From a virus, in IMG/VR virus record IMGVR_UViG_3300036790_000802, positions 1 through 34,882 of that record: a stretch of DNA of 34,882 nucleotides; one strand, given 5' to 3'. The translations under genes were made by a program, and so were the position numbers. A model generated the notes under the pieces. That model saw nothing but the letters and a program-made list of their open reading frames with translations. It ran no database searches and was not told the origin of the DNA. Below, in pieces: positions 16,120-23,343 of the stretch (positions are counted from its first letter, which is position 1; each line of letters starts with the position of its first letter).

Positions 16120-17804
16120 GTTTGTGTGGCACCAAGATCGTTGAACACCCAGTACGACGTAAGGAGTTCGATTCCGGTCGAGACCCCGTCGAAAACGACC
16201 TTGATGAGGAATTGCTTTCCCTTGATCGAATTCACGCTAAAGAAGATATTCTTGAGCTGTTCGATACTTGAAAACTGCTGGTACTTCACGAGGATGAACG
16301 GCTGCACCTGGACATTGACGCCGGATGATGTTTTGTTCGGAAGGCCGAGATCGATCGTCCACGTTTCATTGCTCAGACCATCATTTGCAATCGCGGTGAT
16401 GTGGGCGATGTACCCGGCGTTGTTGCCCTCCAATATCGTGACCTCATCTCCCACCTGGGCGTCGTAGGTTCCGGACACGGTTGCGTCCACGATCACTTGG
16501 TTGAATGCGGTGGCGTCCGCGCTTGTCACCGCATGGCCCCAGAGCTGCCGCTTGAAGTTATAGACCTTGACCGCCACGCGGAAACTGATCGCGGTCGCTT
16601 GGGTCACGGAGTTGAGAATCCCAAGATTCAGAACCACGGCTTCCATGGTCTTATCCGTGGGGCCGAAGTATAGGCGCTGGTACTTGATCCTCCCCAGCCC
16701 CAATTCCTCGGAGATGAACATCGCCCGCGCGGGCGGCTGGGGCACGAGGGACGCGACGTAGTTCACACCGCCCGAACTGTAGCCGACCGAAATGCGGTTG
16801 TTCGCCGTGTCCACGAAGATGGAGTTCATGAAAAGATTGAACGTCTGGCCGGAGGGGACGGGAATATACGCCCAGGTCTTCCGGGCGATGAGATACATAT
16901 AGAGTCCGGGCTTCATCTTGCCATACTGCGCGACGTTGTTCACGGTCGTCGTGATGAGGAAGAGGAGAATGTCATTCACGAGCGCCATCTGCTGCGGGAG
17001 GACGGAACCGTTGTCGTAGTTATTGAACGAGAGCGGATCGTCCAGCACGCCAAAGAGCTCGTTGATCGTTGTTCCGTTCGTAATGTACGCGCCGCGCTGG
17101 GTCTTCACGATCCAATTGTCGCCATAGGTATCGATCGAAAGGATCTGGCCTTGCACCCATTTCCACGGCACTTTCGAGCGGAACGAAGTGCCATCCCATA
17201 AAATGACCGCGCCCTGGTTGCCGAGATTTGCGCCGATCAGAATTCCTGTGGGACCTGCTTTGATCGCGGTAATCGTCATATTGCTCGGCAGGGTGAAGGC
17301 AGTATTGCTAAACGAACCATCTGAGAATAGACAGTCAACATTCGAGCCGTCCGCGATGAGCCGGAGGTCCTCGTACCATGTCATCGGGTGCTGGGTGGCT
17401 GACAAGGACTGCACGCTGTCGTTCCACGATGATCCGTCGTATATGCCGAGTTGGTTATTCGTCGAACCGCACGCATAAAGTAGATTCCCGAATTGATCGG
17501 CCATCAATCCCGCGCCGTTCCCGCCGGGGTTTCTGACGCTCATAAAGTCGTACGCGCCGCGCGTGCTTTCTTTCCAAATCTGGCCGGTGTCATCCTGAAC
17601 ATAAAGAAAGCCGTTCCCGACGGCCTGGTGGAGGATCGCGCCGAGACCCGGAATGCCCGCGCTGCTCTGTCCGGGGACCATCGAATACATCGTCGAAACG
17701 CCGAAGAGGGACGGGATGAAACTTTGAGAATAAAAATTGGTCCCGACGATGGGTTGATCGGAGAATCCGTCGTATGCGCCGAAAGGAACGATGCGGGTGG
17801 ACAT
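16116..17804 (-). CDS. Tail nozzle/tube-like beta-propeller protein
   Basis: A 562-residue, almost all-beta protein. Many short blades of the type NGFLYVQDDTGQIWKES, FGNLLYACGSTNN and DNWIVKTQRGAYITNG suggest a beta-propeller in the first 350 residues, followed by a separate beta domain around GYIAHITAIANDGLSNETW. The start FGAYDGFSDQPIVGTNFYSQSF fits proteins of the podovirus nozzle type that cap the adaptor ring. It lies upstream of the tail fibre and overlaps it by 4 bases. There is no enzyme motif. The exact tail position is inferred from gene order. Confidence 0.6.
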   Translation of the reverse strand: MSTRIVPFGAYDGFSDQPIVGTNFYSQSFIPSLFGVSTMYSMVPGQSSAGIPGLGAILHQAVGNGFLYVQDDTGQIWKESTRGAYDFMSVRNPGGNGAGLMADQFGNLLYACGSTNNQLGIYDGSSWNDSVQSLSATQHPMTWYEDLRLIADGSNVDCLFSDGSFSNTAFTLPSNMTITAIKAGPTGILIGANLGNQGAVILWDGTSFRSKVPWKWVQGQILSIDTYGDNWIVKTQRGAYITNGTTINELFGVLDDPLSFNNYDNGSVLPQQMALVNDILLFLITTTVNNVAQYGKMKPGLYMYLIARKTWAYIPVPSGQTFNLFMNSIFVDTANNRISVGYSSGGVNYVASLVPQPPARAMFISEELGLGRIKYQRLYFGPTDKTMEAVVLNLGILNSVTQATAISFRVAVKVYNFKRQLWGHAVTSADATAFNQVIVDATVSGTYDAQVGDEVTILEGNNAGYIAHITAIANDGLSNETWTIDLGLPNKTSSGVNVQVQPFILVKYQQFSSIEQLKNIFFSVNSIKGKQFLIKVVFDGVSTGIELLTSYWVFNDLGATQT

Positions 17805-18095
17805 TTATTTTATGAATTTGAGAATGAGTGCGGTGATGGCGACAATGGCAGTGACGATATTTAAAATGACGAGCGTGAACTTTGAAATACCGATGTCTTT
17901 GCCGTCGCTCTTGCTCTGCCAATCCTCGACGGTCGCCATTCGGTCTTCAAGTTTCCCGGTGCGGCCGTTCGCATACGCTTGCTTGGCGTCGATCGCATCG
18001 AGCCGTCCGAACATCTTTCCCATAGCGAACATAATCTGGCCGTGCTCGGAGGTCGGACTGCCTGGCTGAGTGGGGAGTTTTACTTCTTCGTCCAT
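17805..18095 (-). CDS. Small coiled-coil protein with C-terminal membrane span
   Basis: A 96-residue protein: an acidic start MDEEVKLP, a helical stretch with heptad spacing (about 20-65, LDAIDAKQAYANGRTGKLEDRM), and a C-terminal hydrophobic span (about 74-92, LVILNIVTAIVAITALILK) ending in KFIK. This topology resembles XhlA-type haemolysin or holin-associated proteins, or a virion membrane-docking peptide. It sits between the decoration-like and nozzle genes, abutting the latter. Its first six residues, MDEEVK, are the same as those of the tiny acidic gene at 20800-20913. Confidence 0.6.
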   Translation of the reverse strand: MDEEVKLPTQPGSPTSEHGQIMFAMGKMFGRLDAIDAKQAYANGRTGKLEDRMATVEDWQSKSDGKDIGISKFTLVILNIVTAIVAITALILKFIK

Positions 18096-18152
18096 GAATA
18101 GTGAAAGAGGTCGGGCTCCCGGCCGCGTTAGTGCGGCCAGGAAGCCAAAACC

Positions 18153-18650
18153 TTAGAGCGTCTGGAACTGTGCGGCGAGGGCCAAGTCCGAGTCGAAGTA
18201 AACGACGTTCGGAGCGACGGTGCCGTCGTCCAAAGCAGTCGTGCCGCCGACAAAGTTGCCGGTGCCGGTCGGGTTCACGAGGATGAATCCGAAAGGAACT
18301 TCGCCATCGGGGGTTGTCGGGAAGACAACGGCAGCGAGCGTTGCGCCTGCCGTGCCCATGTAGACCTTCACGGTGCCTGAGGCGTTGACCGTGAAGACGA
18401 AGACGTTGAAGGTCGCATTGACGACCGTGCCAACGAGGGCGGTGAGGTCGGCTGCGGCGAGCTTCGTGATGACGCCGTCCACCATCACATAGAGGGTGGT
18501 GGTCGTCTTAACGACCGCCGAAGAGGAACCGTGGATCGCAAGAGTTCCCTTTTGGAGAATCTTGTTCAAGAGATTCCGCTGGAGCTTATCGAAGAGTCCC
18601 GAGAGTTCGCTCTGGGTGTTCGGGAAGCTGATTGATTTTGCGCGTGACAT
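18153..18650 (-). CDS. Structural protein, probably head decoration
   Basis: A 165-residue beta-rich protein starting MSRAKSISFPNTQSELSGLF, then Val/Thr/Ala-rich strands and a C-terminal GTVAPNVVYFDSDL. I recognise this as a type of small virion protein often found next to the major capsid gene, but not its exact role. It lies directly downstream of the capsid gene, separated by a strong hairpin. The AAAGGTCG element is 21 bp ahead of its ATG, with no Shine-Dalgarno sequence. It could be a decoration or a minor tail/head-completion protein. Confidence 0.55.
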   Translation of the reverse strand: MSRAKSISFPNTQSELSGLFDKLQRNLLNKILQKGTLAIHGSSSAVVKTTTTLYVMVDGVITKLAAADLTALVGTVVNATFNVFVFTVNASGTVKVYMGTAGATLAAVVFPTTPDGEVPFGFILVNPTGTGNFVGGTTALDDGTVAPNVVYFDSDLALAAQFQTL

Positions 18651-18687
18651 AAAATTGAGAATTGATTTGTGCGACCTTTTTTGTTCT

Positions 18688-18716
18688 AAAGGGGATGTTC
18701 ACAAGACATCCCCTTT
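18688..18716 (-). terminator. Perfect 11-bp hairpin between capsid and decoration-like genes
   Basis: AAAGGGGATGT (18688-18698) pairs with ACATCCCCTTT (18706-18716) over a 7-nt loop, starting 10 bp after the capsid stop. There is no T tract on either strand beyond the stem, so it may be a partial terminator, an RNA-processing site or a 3'-end stabiliser that lets capsid mRNA accumulate. Confidence 0.5.
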
Positions 18717-18726
18717 AGCGTTGGCG

Positions 18727-19815
18727 TTAGCCGGTGACGAATAATTCGGCGGCGAACTTCAAACGGTTGTCCGTGACTTTCGCTCCGTAGACGTACAAGT
18801 CCTTAAAAGCTGAACCGAAGTTACCGATCTGGTCTTCTTCGATTCCGACTTCCAAAACCTTGTCCGCGAACGTGAGCCAGTTGCGGTTCGCTGCGATGCA
18901 GTGATAGCCGTTCGTGTTGTCGCCCACGACGCGCGGGGACTTGATGATCTTGAAGCCCAAGAGTTCGGTCATGAATCCTTTGACGACGAGATCTTCATAG
19001 GCCGCCGGAACGTTCAACGCGATGCCGGTCCCTTGCGGGATGTACTGCGCGATCGTCGGGTGGATGATGAGGAAGCGATCTTCCTGGGGAATTTCCTGGT
19101 TGTCGAGGATGACTCCAAGGGAGATGATCTTCGCCATGATGTTCGTACCCGTGGTGGCGACCGGAGTATTCGCCTGGACGACATAGGCCGCTCCAGAGAT
19201 CACTCCGCCGTCGTACGTCGTGACCGCGTCATCGTATACGTCGAGTCCGACCACGATGGACGTGGCGGATGCGTACGAAAGCACACGGTACCACTTCGAA
19301 TTGCCGGTGGCTTTGAAGCCCTTGCCGACCATTGCGGAGGTGAACGTCGTGCCGGAGCCGGTTACATTACCAGACACGTCTATGGAGACGGTGCCGGTCG
19401 TGTAATCAGTTCCAACGCGGTTTCCTGCGGCGATCTTTCCGTAGAACCCAAGAACGAACGTATCAACGTTCTTCTTGCGCTCCTGGGCGAGCTGAGTGAC
19501 GATCGTCGGCTTCGGTTCCTTGATATAGGACTTCCACTTATCGATCGTGTTCTCTTTCCAGTAGAACGCTTTCTGCTGGTCGAGTTTCAACTGGCCGTTC
19601 ACTTCCTGAATCGAGGCCGGCGAGAGGTTCGCTCCTGTGTAGACCTGCTCAGAGATCCTCGCAAGCGAGAGGATGTTGACGATGCTCCCAACGGAGTTCA
19701 CATCGCCCTCATAGTCCCGGTTCGTAATAAGGTCGTATACGCTCATCGCGTACACTTCCTTCATTACTTTGGCGGAAAACGCTTCCGCTAATTTAGTTGC
19801 AAATGCTGAAGGCAT
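18727..19815 (-). CDS. Major capsid protein
   Basis: A 362-residue protein that forms the shell. The N-terminal FATKLAEAFSAKVMKEVYA arm, the spine-like region with DRFLIIHPTIAQYIPQ (about 246-261), and GFKIIKSPRV followed by a C-terminal VTDNRLKFAAELFVTG match HK97-fold capsid proteins. A beta insertion (about 140-215, including SVSIDVSGNVTGSGTTF-like and KWYRVLSYASATSIVV) looks like an extra surface domain. It follows the scaffold gene by 39 bp on the same strand and is followed by a hairpin, as expected for a highly expressed gene. No Shine-Dalgarno sequence precedes the ATG; the leader is A/T-rich. Confidence 0.85.
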   Translation of the reverse strand: MPSAFATKLAEAFSAKVMKEVYAMSVYDLITNRDYEGDVNSVGSIVNILSLARISEQVYTGANLSPASIQEVNGQLKLDQQKAFYWKENTIDKWKSYIKEPKPTIVTQLAQERKKNVDTFVLGFYGKIAAGNRVGTDYTTGTVSIDVSGNVTGSGTTFTSAMVGKGFKATGNSKWYRVLSYASATSIVVGLDVYDDAVTTYDGGVISGAAYVVQANTPVATTGTNIMAKIISLGVILDNQEIPQEDRFLIIHPTIAQYIPQGTGIALNVPAAYEDLVVKGFMTELLGFKIIKSPRVVGDNTNGYHCIAANRNWLTFADKVLEVGIEEDQIGNFGSAFKDLYVYGAKVTDNRLKFAAELFVTG

Positions 19816-19854
19816 GAGATTGAGATTTTGTTAAACCCCAACCGTCGCTTGGGC

Positions 19855-20535
19855 CTAAAGTTCCACGGTCACGTCGTGTGTCTTGATGTATCGCTCGTAC
19901 GCTTTGTAGTCGGACGTTCGCAATGCAGAGAGTTCTTCCGAGGTGAGGGCCTTTGGCTTTTCCGTTGTTCTAGGACCGCCGCTGCCGGGTTCTAGACCTG
20001 GCTTCGGCGTCACTACGGGAGCGGGAGCGTCACCGTTTTTCTGGAGGAAGGCATCCACGAGGAGTTCCATCGGAACTCCTTTGTACTGCGGCTTGGAAGC
20101 ATACTGTCGGAACGCTTGCTCTTTGCCTTGTAAGGCATTGTTCGAGGCGAGGACGAGTTCGATGCTCGTTGCCCACGAACGGTCAGCTTGAATTGATTGC
20201 GCGAGTTGCGCTGCGTTGCCTCCGATACGTTCCGCGCGCTCAGTGCGGCGTGCCAACTCCTTCTCGGTGTCACTCATCGAATCCCATAGCGGGAATGCTG
20301 TCCTGAGTTCCGGTTCGGTTGGTTCTGTTGTCTTTTCCTGTTGGGCTTTCTGCCGCGCAACTTCCGCTTCGCGGAGAAGATTCGCCTCACTCGATGACGC
20401 CGAGAACTTATCTTTCCAAAATTCAACGGTGTCTTCGGGCTTCACGACAACCGGCTCAACTATCGGCTGTTCCTTTTTTTTGATCTCAGGAGTGATCTCG
20501 TCCGTCTCGGTTTCGAGGTTTGGATCTTCTGGCAT
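19855..20535 (-). CDS. Capsid scaffolding-type protein
   Basis: A 226-residue, highly charged and helical protein (EEIKKKEQ-type N-terminal region, then SSSEANLLREAEVARQKAQQ and DTEKELARRTERAERIGG). A Pro/Gly-rich linker (about 180-200) leads to a C-terminal helix with KALTSEELSALRTSDYKAYERYI, typical of scaffold C-terminal capsid-binding ends. It is placed directly before the major capsid gene. I prefer ATG 20535 over an upstream in-frame TTG at 20568. The region upstream carries a CAAGGTGTGTACAACTAT element. Confidence 0.7.
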   Translation of the reverse strand: MPEDPNLETETDEITPEIKKKEQPIVEPVVVKPEDTVEFWKDKFSASSSEANLLREAEVARQKAQQEKTTEPTEPELRTAFPLWDSMSDTEKELARRTERAERIGGNAAQLAQSIQADRSWATSIELVLASNNALQGKEQAFRQYASKPQYKGVPMELLVDAFLQKNGDAPAPVVTPKPGLEPGSGGPRTTEKPKALTSEELSALRTSDYKAYERYIKTHDVTVEL

Positions 20536-20614
20536 TGTTGTGGTGCCGTGTCTTACGACGTTTGGCAATAAATTAATTGTGATGCCTTTTCGATTTAAGG
20601 CAAGGTGTGTACAA

Positions 20615-20800
20615 CTATTCTGCTTTCTTCTTTGGCTTCGGCTCGGGCTTGGTGAGTCCGAGAATCTCGCCGAACAGCTCGCGCTGATCTCCCGTGAGAT
20701 ACGATTCGCGCGCCTTCAGAAACTCGATGTCTGTCGCACGGAGCTCATGCGGTTGTTTCGCCATGAGCTCGTCAAACAGGGTCTGTGATTCCGTGTCCAT
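20615..20800 (-). CDS. Small helical head-module protein
   Basis: A 61-residue, acidic/helical protein (MDTESQTLFDELMAKQPHEL) with a Lys-rich tail PEPKPKKKAE. Its ATG overlaps the stop of the tiny acidic gene upstream by one base (TAATG). It lies between the 105-residue gene and the scaffold gene. Its charged-helix nature suggests a scaffold accessory or a small packaging protein. No family is recognised. Confidence 0.6.
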   Translation of the reverse strand: MDTESQTLFDELMAKQPHELRATDIEFLKARESYLTGDQRELFGEILGLTKPEPKPKKKAE

Positions 20801-20913
20801 TACTCGGTTGGCTCAACCGGAGTTTCCGACGCTGCATCGCCCTCGGGCTTTTCCTCGGACTCTACAGGCGTCTCAGGAGCGTCCTGACCTGGCTCTTTTA
20901 CTTCTTCATCCAT
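20800..20913 (-). CDS. Tiny acidic peptide
   Basis: A 37-residue Glu/Pro-rich peptide beginning MDEEVKEPGQDAPETP and ending VEPTE. It starts at ATG 20913, 20 bp after an AAAGGTCG element, and its stop overlaps the next ATG by one base. The first six codons are nearly the same as those of the 17805-18095 gene. It is probably a real short gene given the TAATG junction; function unknown. Confidence 0.5.
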   Translation of the reverse strand: MDEEVKEPGQDAPETPVESEEKPEGDAASETPVEPTE

Positions 20914-20943
20914 GTGAGTATTGATGTGGTTTGCGACCTTTAA

Positions 20944-21261
20944 TTATTCCAGTCCATACTTTTGTTTCAGCATGGCTTTGAGGGATTCGCGCTCCTGCGC
21001 GGGGGTAACGATGACTTTCGTGATCGTGGAGAGAATATCTCCGTACGCTTTGTAGTAGGCGTCCTTCGGCGCTGAGTTGTCGTGCTTGCGGAGCTCCACG
21101 GTCGCGCGCTCAAGCTCGCCCGGAAGAAACTTTTTCAAGTCCTCAATCGTGACATCCTGCTTTCCGAGGATTGATGCCCATTGCATCCACGTTGCTTTCT
21201 CGGCGGGTTTGAGGTCATCGATGCTTTTCAGATTCAGCTTTTGAAGGATCTGGTCGAGCAT
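20944..21261 (-). CDS. Conserved small phage protein of the head module
   Basis: A 105-residue helical protein with LKPAEKATWMQWASIL (about 18-33), VTIEDLKKFLPGELERATVELRK (about 37-59) and a C-terminal AQERESLKAMLKQKYGLE. I associate this pattern with small proteins that sit near portal and capsid genes in other phages. It starts directly after the stop of the beta-helix gene. Function unknown; a head-assembly accessory is plausible. Confidence 0.65.
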   Translation of the reverse strand: MLDQILQKLNLKSIDDLKPAEKATWMQWASILGKQDVTIEDLKKFLPGELERATVELRKHDNSAPKDAYYKAYGDILSTITKVIVTPAQERESLKAMLKQKYGLE

Positions 21262-21262
21262 G

Positions 21263-23008
21263 TTACTGGCACCACGCCGGTTTGGTTGATGTGTTTACCC
21301 ATACACCCGCATTGGGATATGAATACCAGAGCGTGCTCGAATTCGTGTGGTCGTATTCTTCCAGACATCCGCTCCACGCATTAGATACGACGCCGATTAG
21401 GACGGTAGACGACGCACCGAATTGCATCTGTTTGGTGGGGGCAGTTATACCTTGGCCTACGCCGGTACCGGTAAAGAACATTCCCGCAGAGTTGGGAGCG
21501 CCAACCGCCAGTACCCCCCAGCCAGAATTCGGCACATAATTACCACCATTCGGCATGGTGATATTCCCACCACCGCTGATTTGGAAATTGCCGCTCGAAT
21601 CAACACTCGTCCAGATGGCGTTCCCGTTTGCGAATTGCTGTACGCATCCTTCCCACGGAGTGGACGTCGGTACAGTGAGTGCTTTTGGTGCGAATTGCGT
21701 ATATCCGCCGAATGCGCTTGAGCTTGCATCGAACGCGGAGACACCGCAGATCTGTACCGCTTCATTTCCAGTATGAGAGCTGTCCGTCATGAAGTTTGCC
21801 ACGGTGGAGGTGCCGGTTCCTTTTCCGATGACGACACCCGTGATGTTCGCTTGGCCGTTAAGGTCGAAGAAAGCGGTGTAGGCGGACGAACTCGATCCAG
21901 AGTAGTAGAACTTTATTCCATCAATCGAGAGATAGATCTGAGTTGAATTGTCCTGCACCCACGGAATATAGTTCACCGTGCCTCCGCTATCCTCAACTTT
22001 ATTTCCACTTGCAAAGACAGCCGTGCCTCCGTGCTGATGCACCTGGCAATTGTCGTTCGTGTTATTGGAGTAATCGATGTTATCGCCTCCTGACTGCTCG
22101 AAGACGACGCAATCAATCGGGCTGCCAAAGTTATCAACGAACCAGTTGTTTTCAACTTTCGTGGCTTCAGTCGCGTTGTTGGATGTCTCTACGTCCAACA
22201 CGCGCGCATTGTTATACGCAGAATTATTTGCGATGAGAAGGTCATAGCTTCCGCTCGCCACATCAAATGCTTTTCCGCAGTTCGTGACGGTATTCCATTC
22301 CGTATCAGAATGAGCGCCACCGAAGTTCGATGAACTTCCAATCTCAAGCCCAATCGAAGGAGAACTCGTGTTGATGGTTGGATCAACGCAATTCAGTGTG
22401 ACGCCGGTAATGCCGCCGCCCTCGATGTGAGGGGTTGCGGCCATCGCGTACTGGACGATAGGGACGTTCGCAACCGACGCGCCATTCCACACGGTGCCGC
22501 CCCCCTTCACTCCGATATAGCTGCACCGATTGGTGAGCGTGAGGGTGTTGTTGCCCCACGAGGAAGATGGGATATTCTGCGTCGGCAATTGGATCACCAC
22601 TGGCTGATTCCCGTGGCTCGTATAGTTCGTATTGCAGAGATTCTGATAGTACTGATATGCCGAAGTGGCATTATGCAGCATGTATCCAAGCGGCGACGCA
22701 TAAATAATGGATGAGCTTCCGAGAGCCGTATCCCCATTGAAGTTTGCCGCTCCGGCCGAGACAATTCCCCCCGAAAACGTCTGCTGCGCGCTAAAGGTAT
22801 TTGGAGTCGAGGTAGATACTCCGCCACCTCCGCACCCGCCGACGATATTCGCGCACGGAACCTGAAGGTTTCCATTGATCGGGCTGATCGTGCTGCTCGG
22901 GACGTTCGTTCGCCAATAGTTCGGATTCGTGGACTGCGCGTGTGCCCCGATCGCTATGACGGTCCCGACGATGAGCGCGGGGACGAGATATTTAAGAATT
23001 TTTTTCAT
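21263..23008 (-). CDS. Exported parallel beta-helix (pectate-lyase-like) protein
   Basis: A 581-residue protein with a signal peptide (MKKILKYLVPALIVGTVIAI, cleavage likely after AHA near residue 24). A Gly/Ser/Thr-rich linker is followed by a long right-handed beta-helix region (about 95-370) with stacked Asn/Thr/Val strands such as WNTVTNCGKAFDVASGSYDL and IANNSAYNNARVLDVETSNN. The C-terminal domain is beta-rich and ends in PAWCQ. Beta-helices of this kind are often tailspikes or polysaccharide-binding/degrading proteins. Here it has an export signal and sits between portal-proximal and scaffold genes, which is odd for a tailspike. I place the start at ATG 23008 and not the upstream frame start, because the signal peptide begins there. 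Confidence 0.7.
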   Translation of the reverse strand: MKKILKYLVPALIVGTVIAIGAHAQSTNPNYWRTNVPSSTISPINGNLQVPCANIVGGCGGGGVSTSTPNTFSAQQTFSGGIVSAGAANFNGDTALGSSSIIYASPLGYMLHNATSAYQYYQNLCNTNYTSHGNQPVVIQLPTQNIPSSSWGNNTLTLTNRCSYIGVKGGGTVWNGASVANVPIVQYAMAATPHIEGGGITGVTLNCVDPTINTSSPSIGLEIGSSSNFGGAHSDTEWNTVTNCGKAFDVASGSYDLLIANNSAYNNARVLDVETSNNATEATKVENNWFVDNFGSPIDCVVFEQSGGDNIDYSNNTNDNCQVHQHGGTAVFASGNKVEDSGGTVNYIPWVQDNSTQIYLSIDGIKFYYSGSSSSAYTAFFDLNGQANITGVVIGKGTGTSTVANFMTDSSHTGNEAVQICGVSAFDASSSAFGGYTQFAPKALTVPTSTPWEGCVQQFANGNAIWTSVDSSGNFQISGGGNITMPNGGNYVPNSGWGVLAVGAPNSAGMFFTGTGVGQGITAPTKQMQFGASSTVLIGVVSNAWSGCLEEYDHTNSSTLWYSYPNAGVWVNTSTKPAWCQ

Positions 23009-23009
23009 G

Positions 23010-23324
23010 TTAGGCGAGATATGAGAATGAAACGGTATCGTTTGCTGACGTGCCATCGAACCAGATTTTTGAGAGGTCATCGATCTCGATCGTGAATCCG
23101 CCGCCTGCGCTCATGTCCGCCCCGCTGTGGCCGGAGGTGGCTGCTACGACGGTCAGCCCGCCGATCGTGATGATGCCCGCGTTACTCTGCCCTGCGGCGA
23201 GAAATACTTTTGCGCACGGAATGGAAACGGCTGAGAGCTGAACGCGCGTACCGGGAGTGACGAGCGTGGTCTGTGCGCTCGGAACTGATGCGTTGTCTTT
23301 GAAAACGGTGGCTGCTGCTTGCAT
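23010..23324 (-). CDS. Small bead-like structural protein
   Basis: A 104-residue beta-rich protein (MQAAATVFKDNASVPSA; then GIITIGGLTVVAATSGHSGA; C-terminus FDGTSANDTVSFSYLA). Composition suits a decoration or minor virion protein. It lies between the portal and the exported beta-helix genes with a 19-bp gap on the portal side. It has no known catalytic motif and no Shine-Dalgarno sequence. Confidence 0.55.
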   Translation of the reverse strand: MQAAATVFKDNASVPSAQTTLVTPGTRVQLSAVSIPCAKVFLAAGQSNAGIITIGGLTVVAATSGHSGADMSAGGGFTIEIDDLSKIWFDGTSANDTVSFSYLA

Positions 23325-23343
23325 TGGTGTTGATAGTTAGTTT

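Noticed and set aside
18901-19791. Long plus-strand frame opposite the capsid gene
   Set aside because: Arg/Asp-rich shadow of the capsid gene in the complementary frame.
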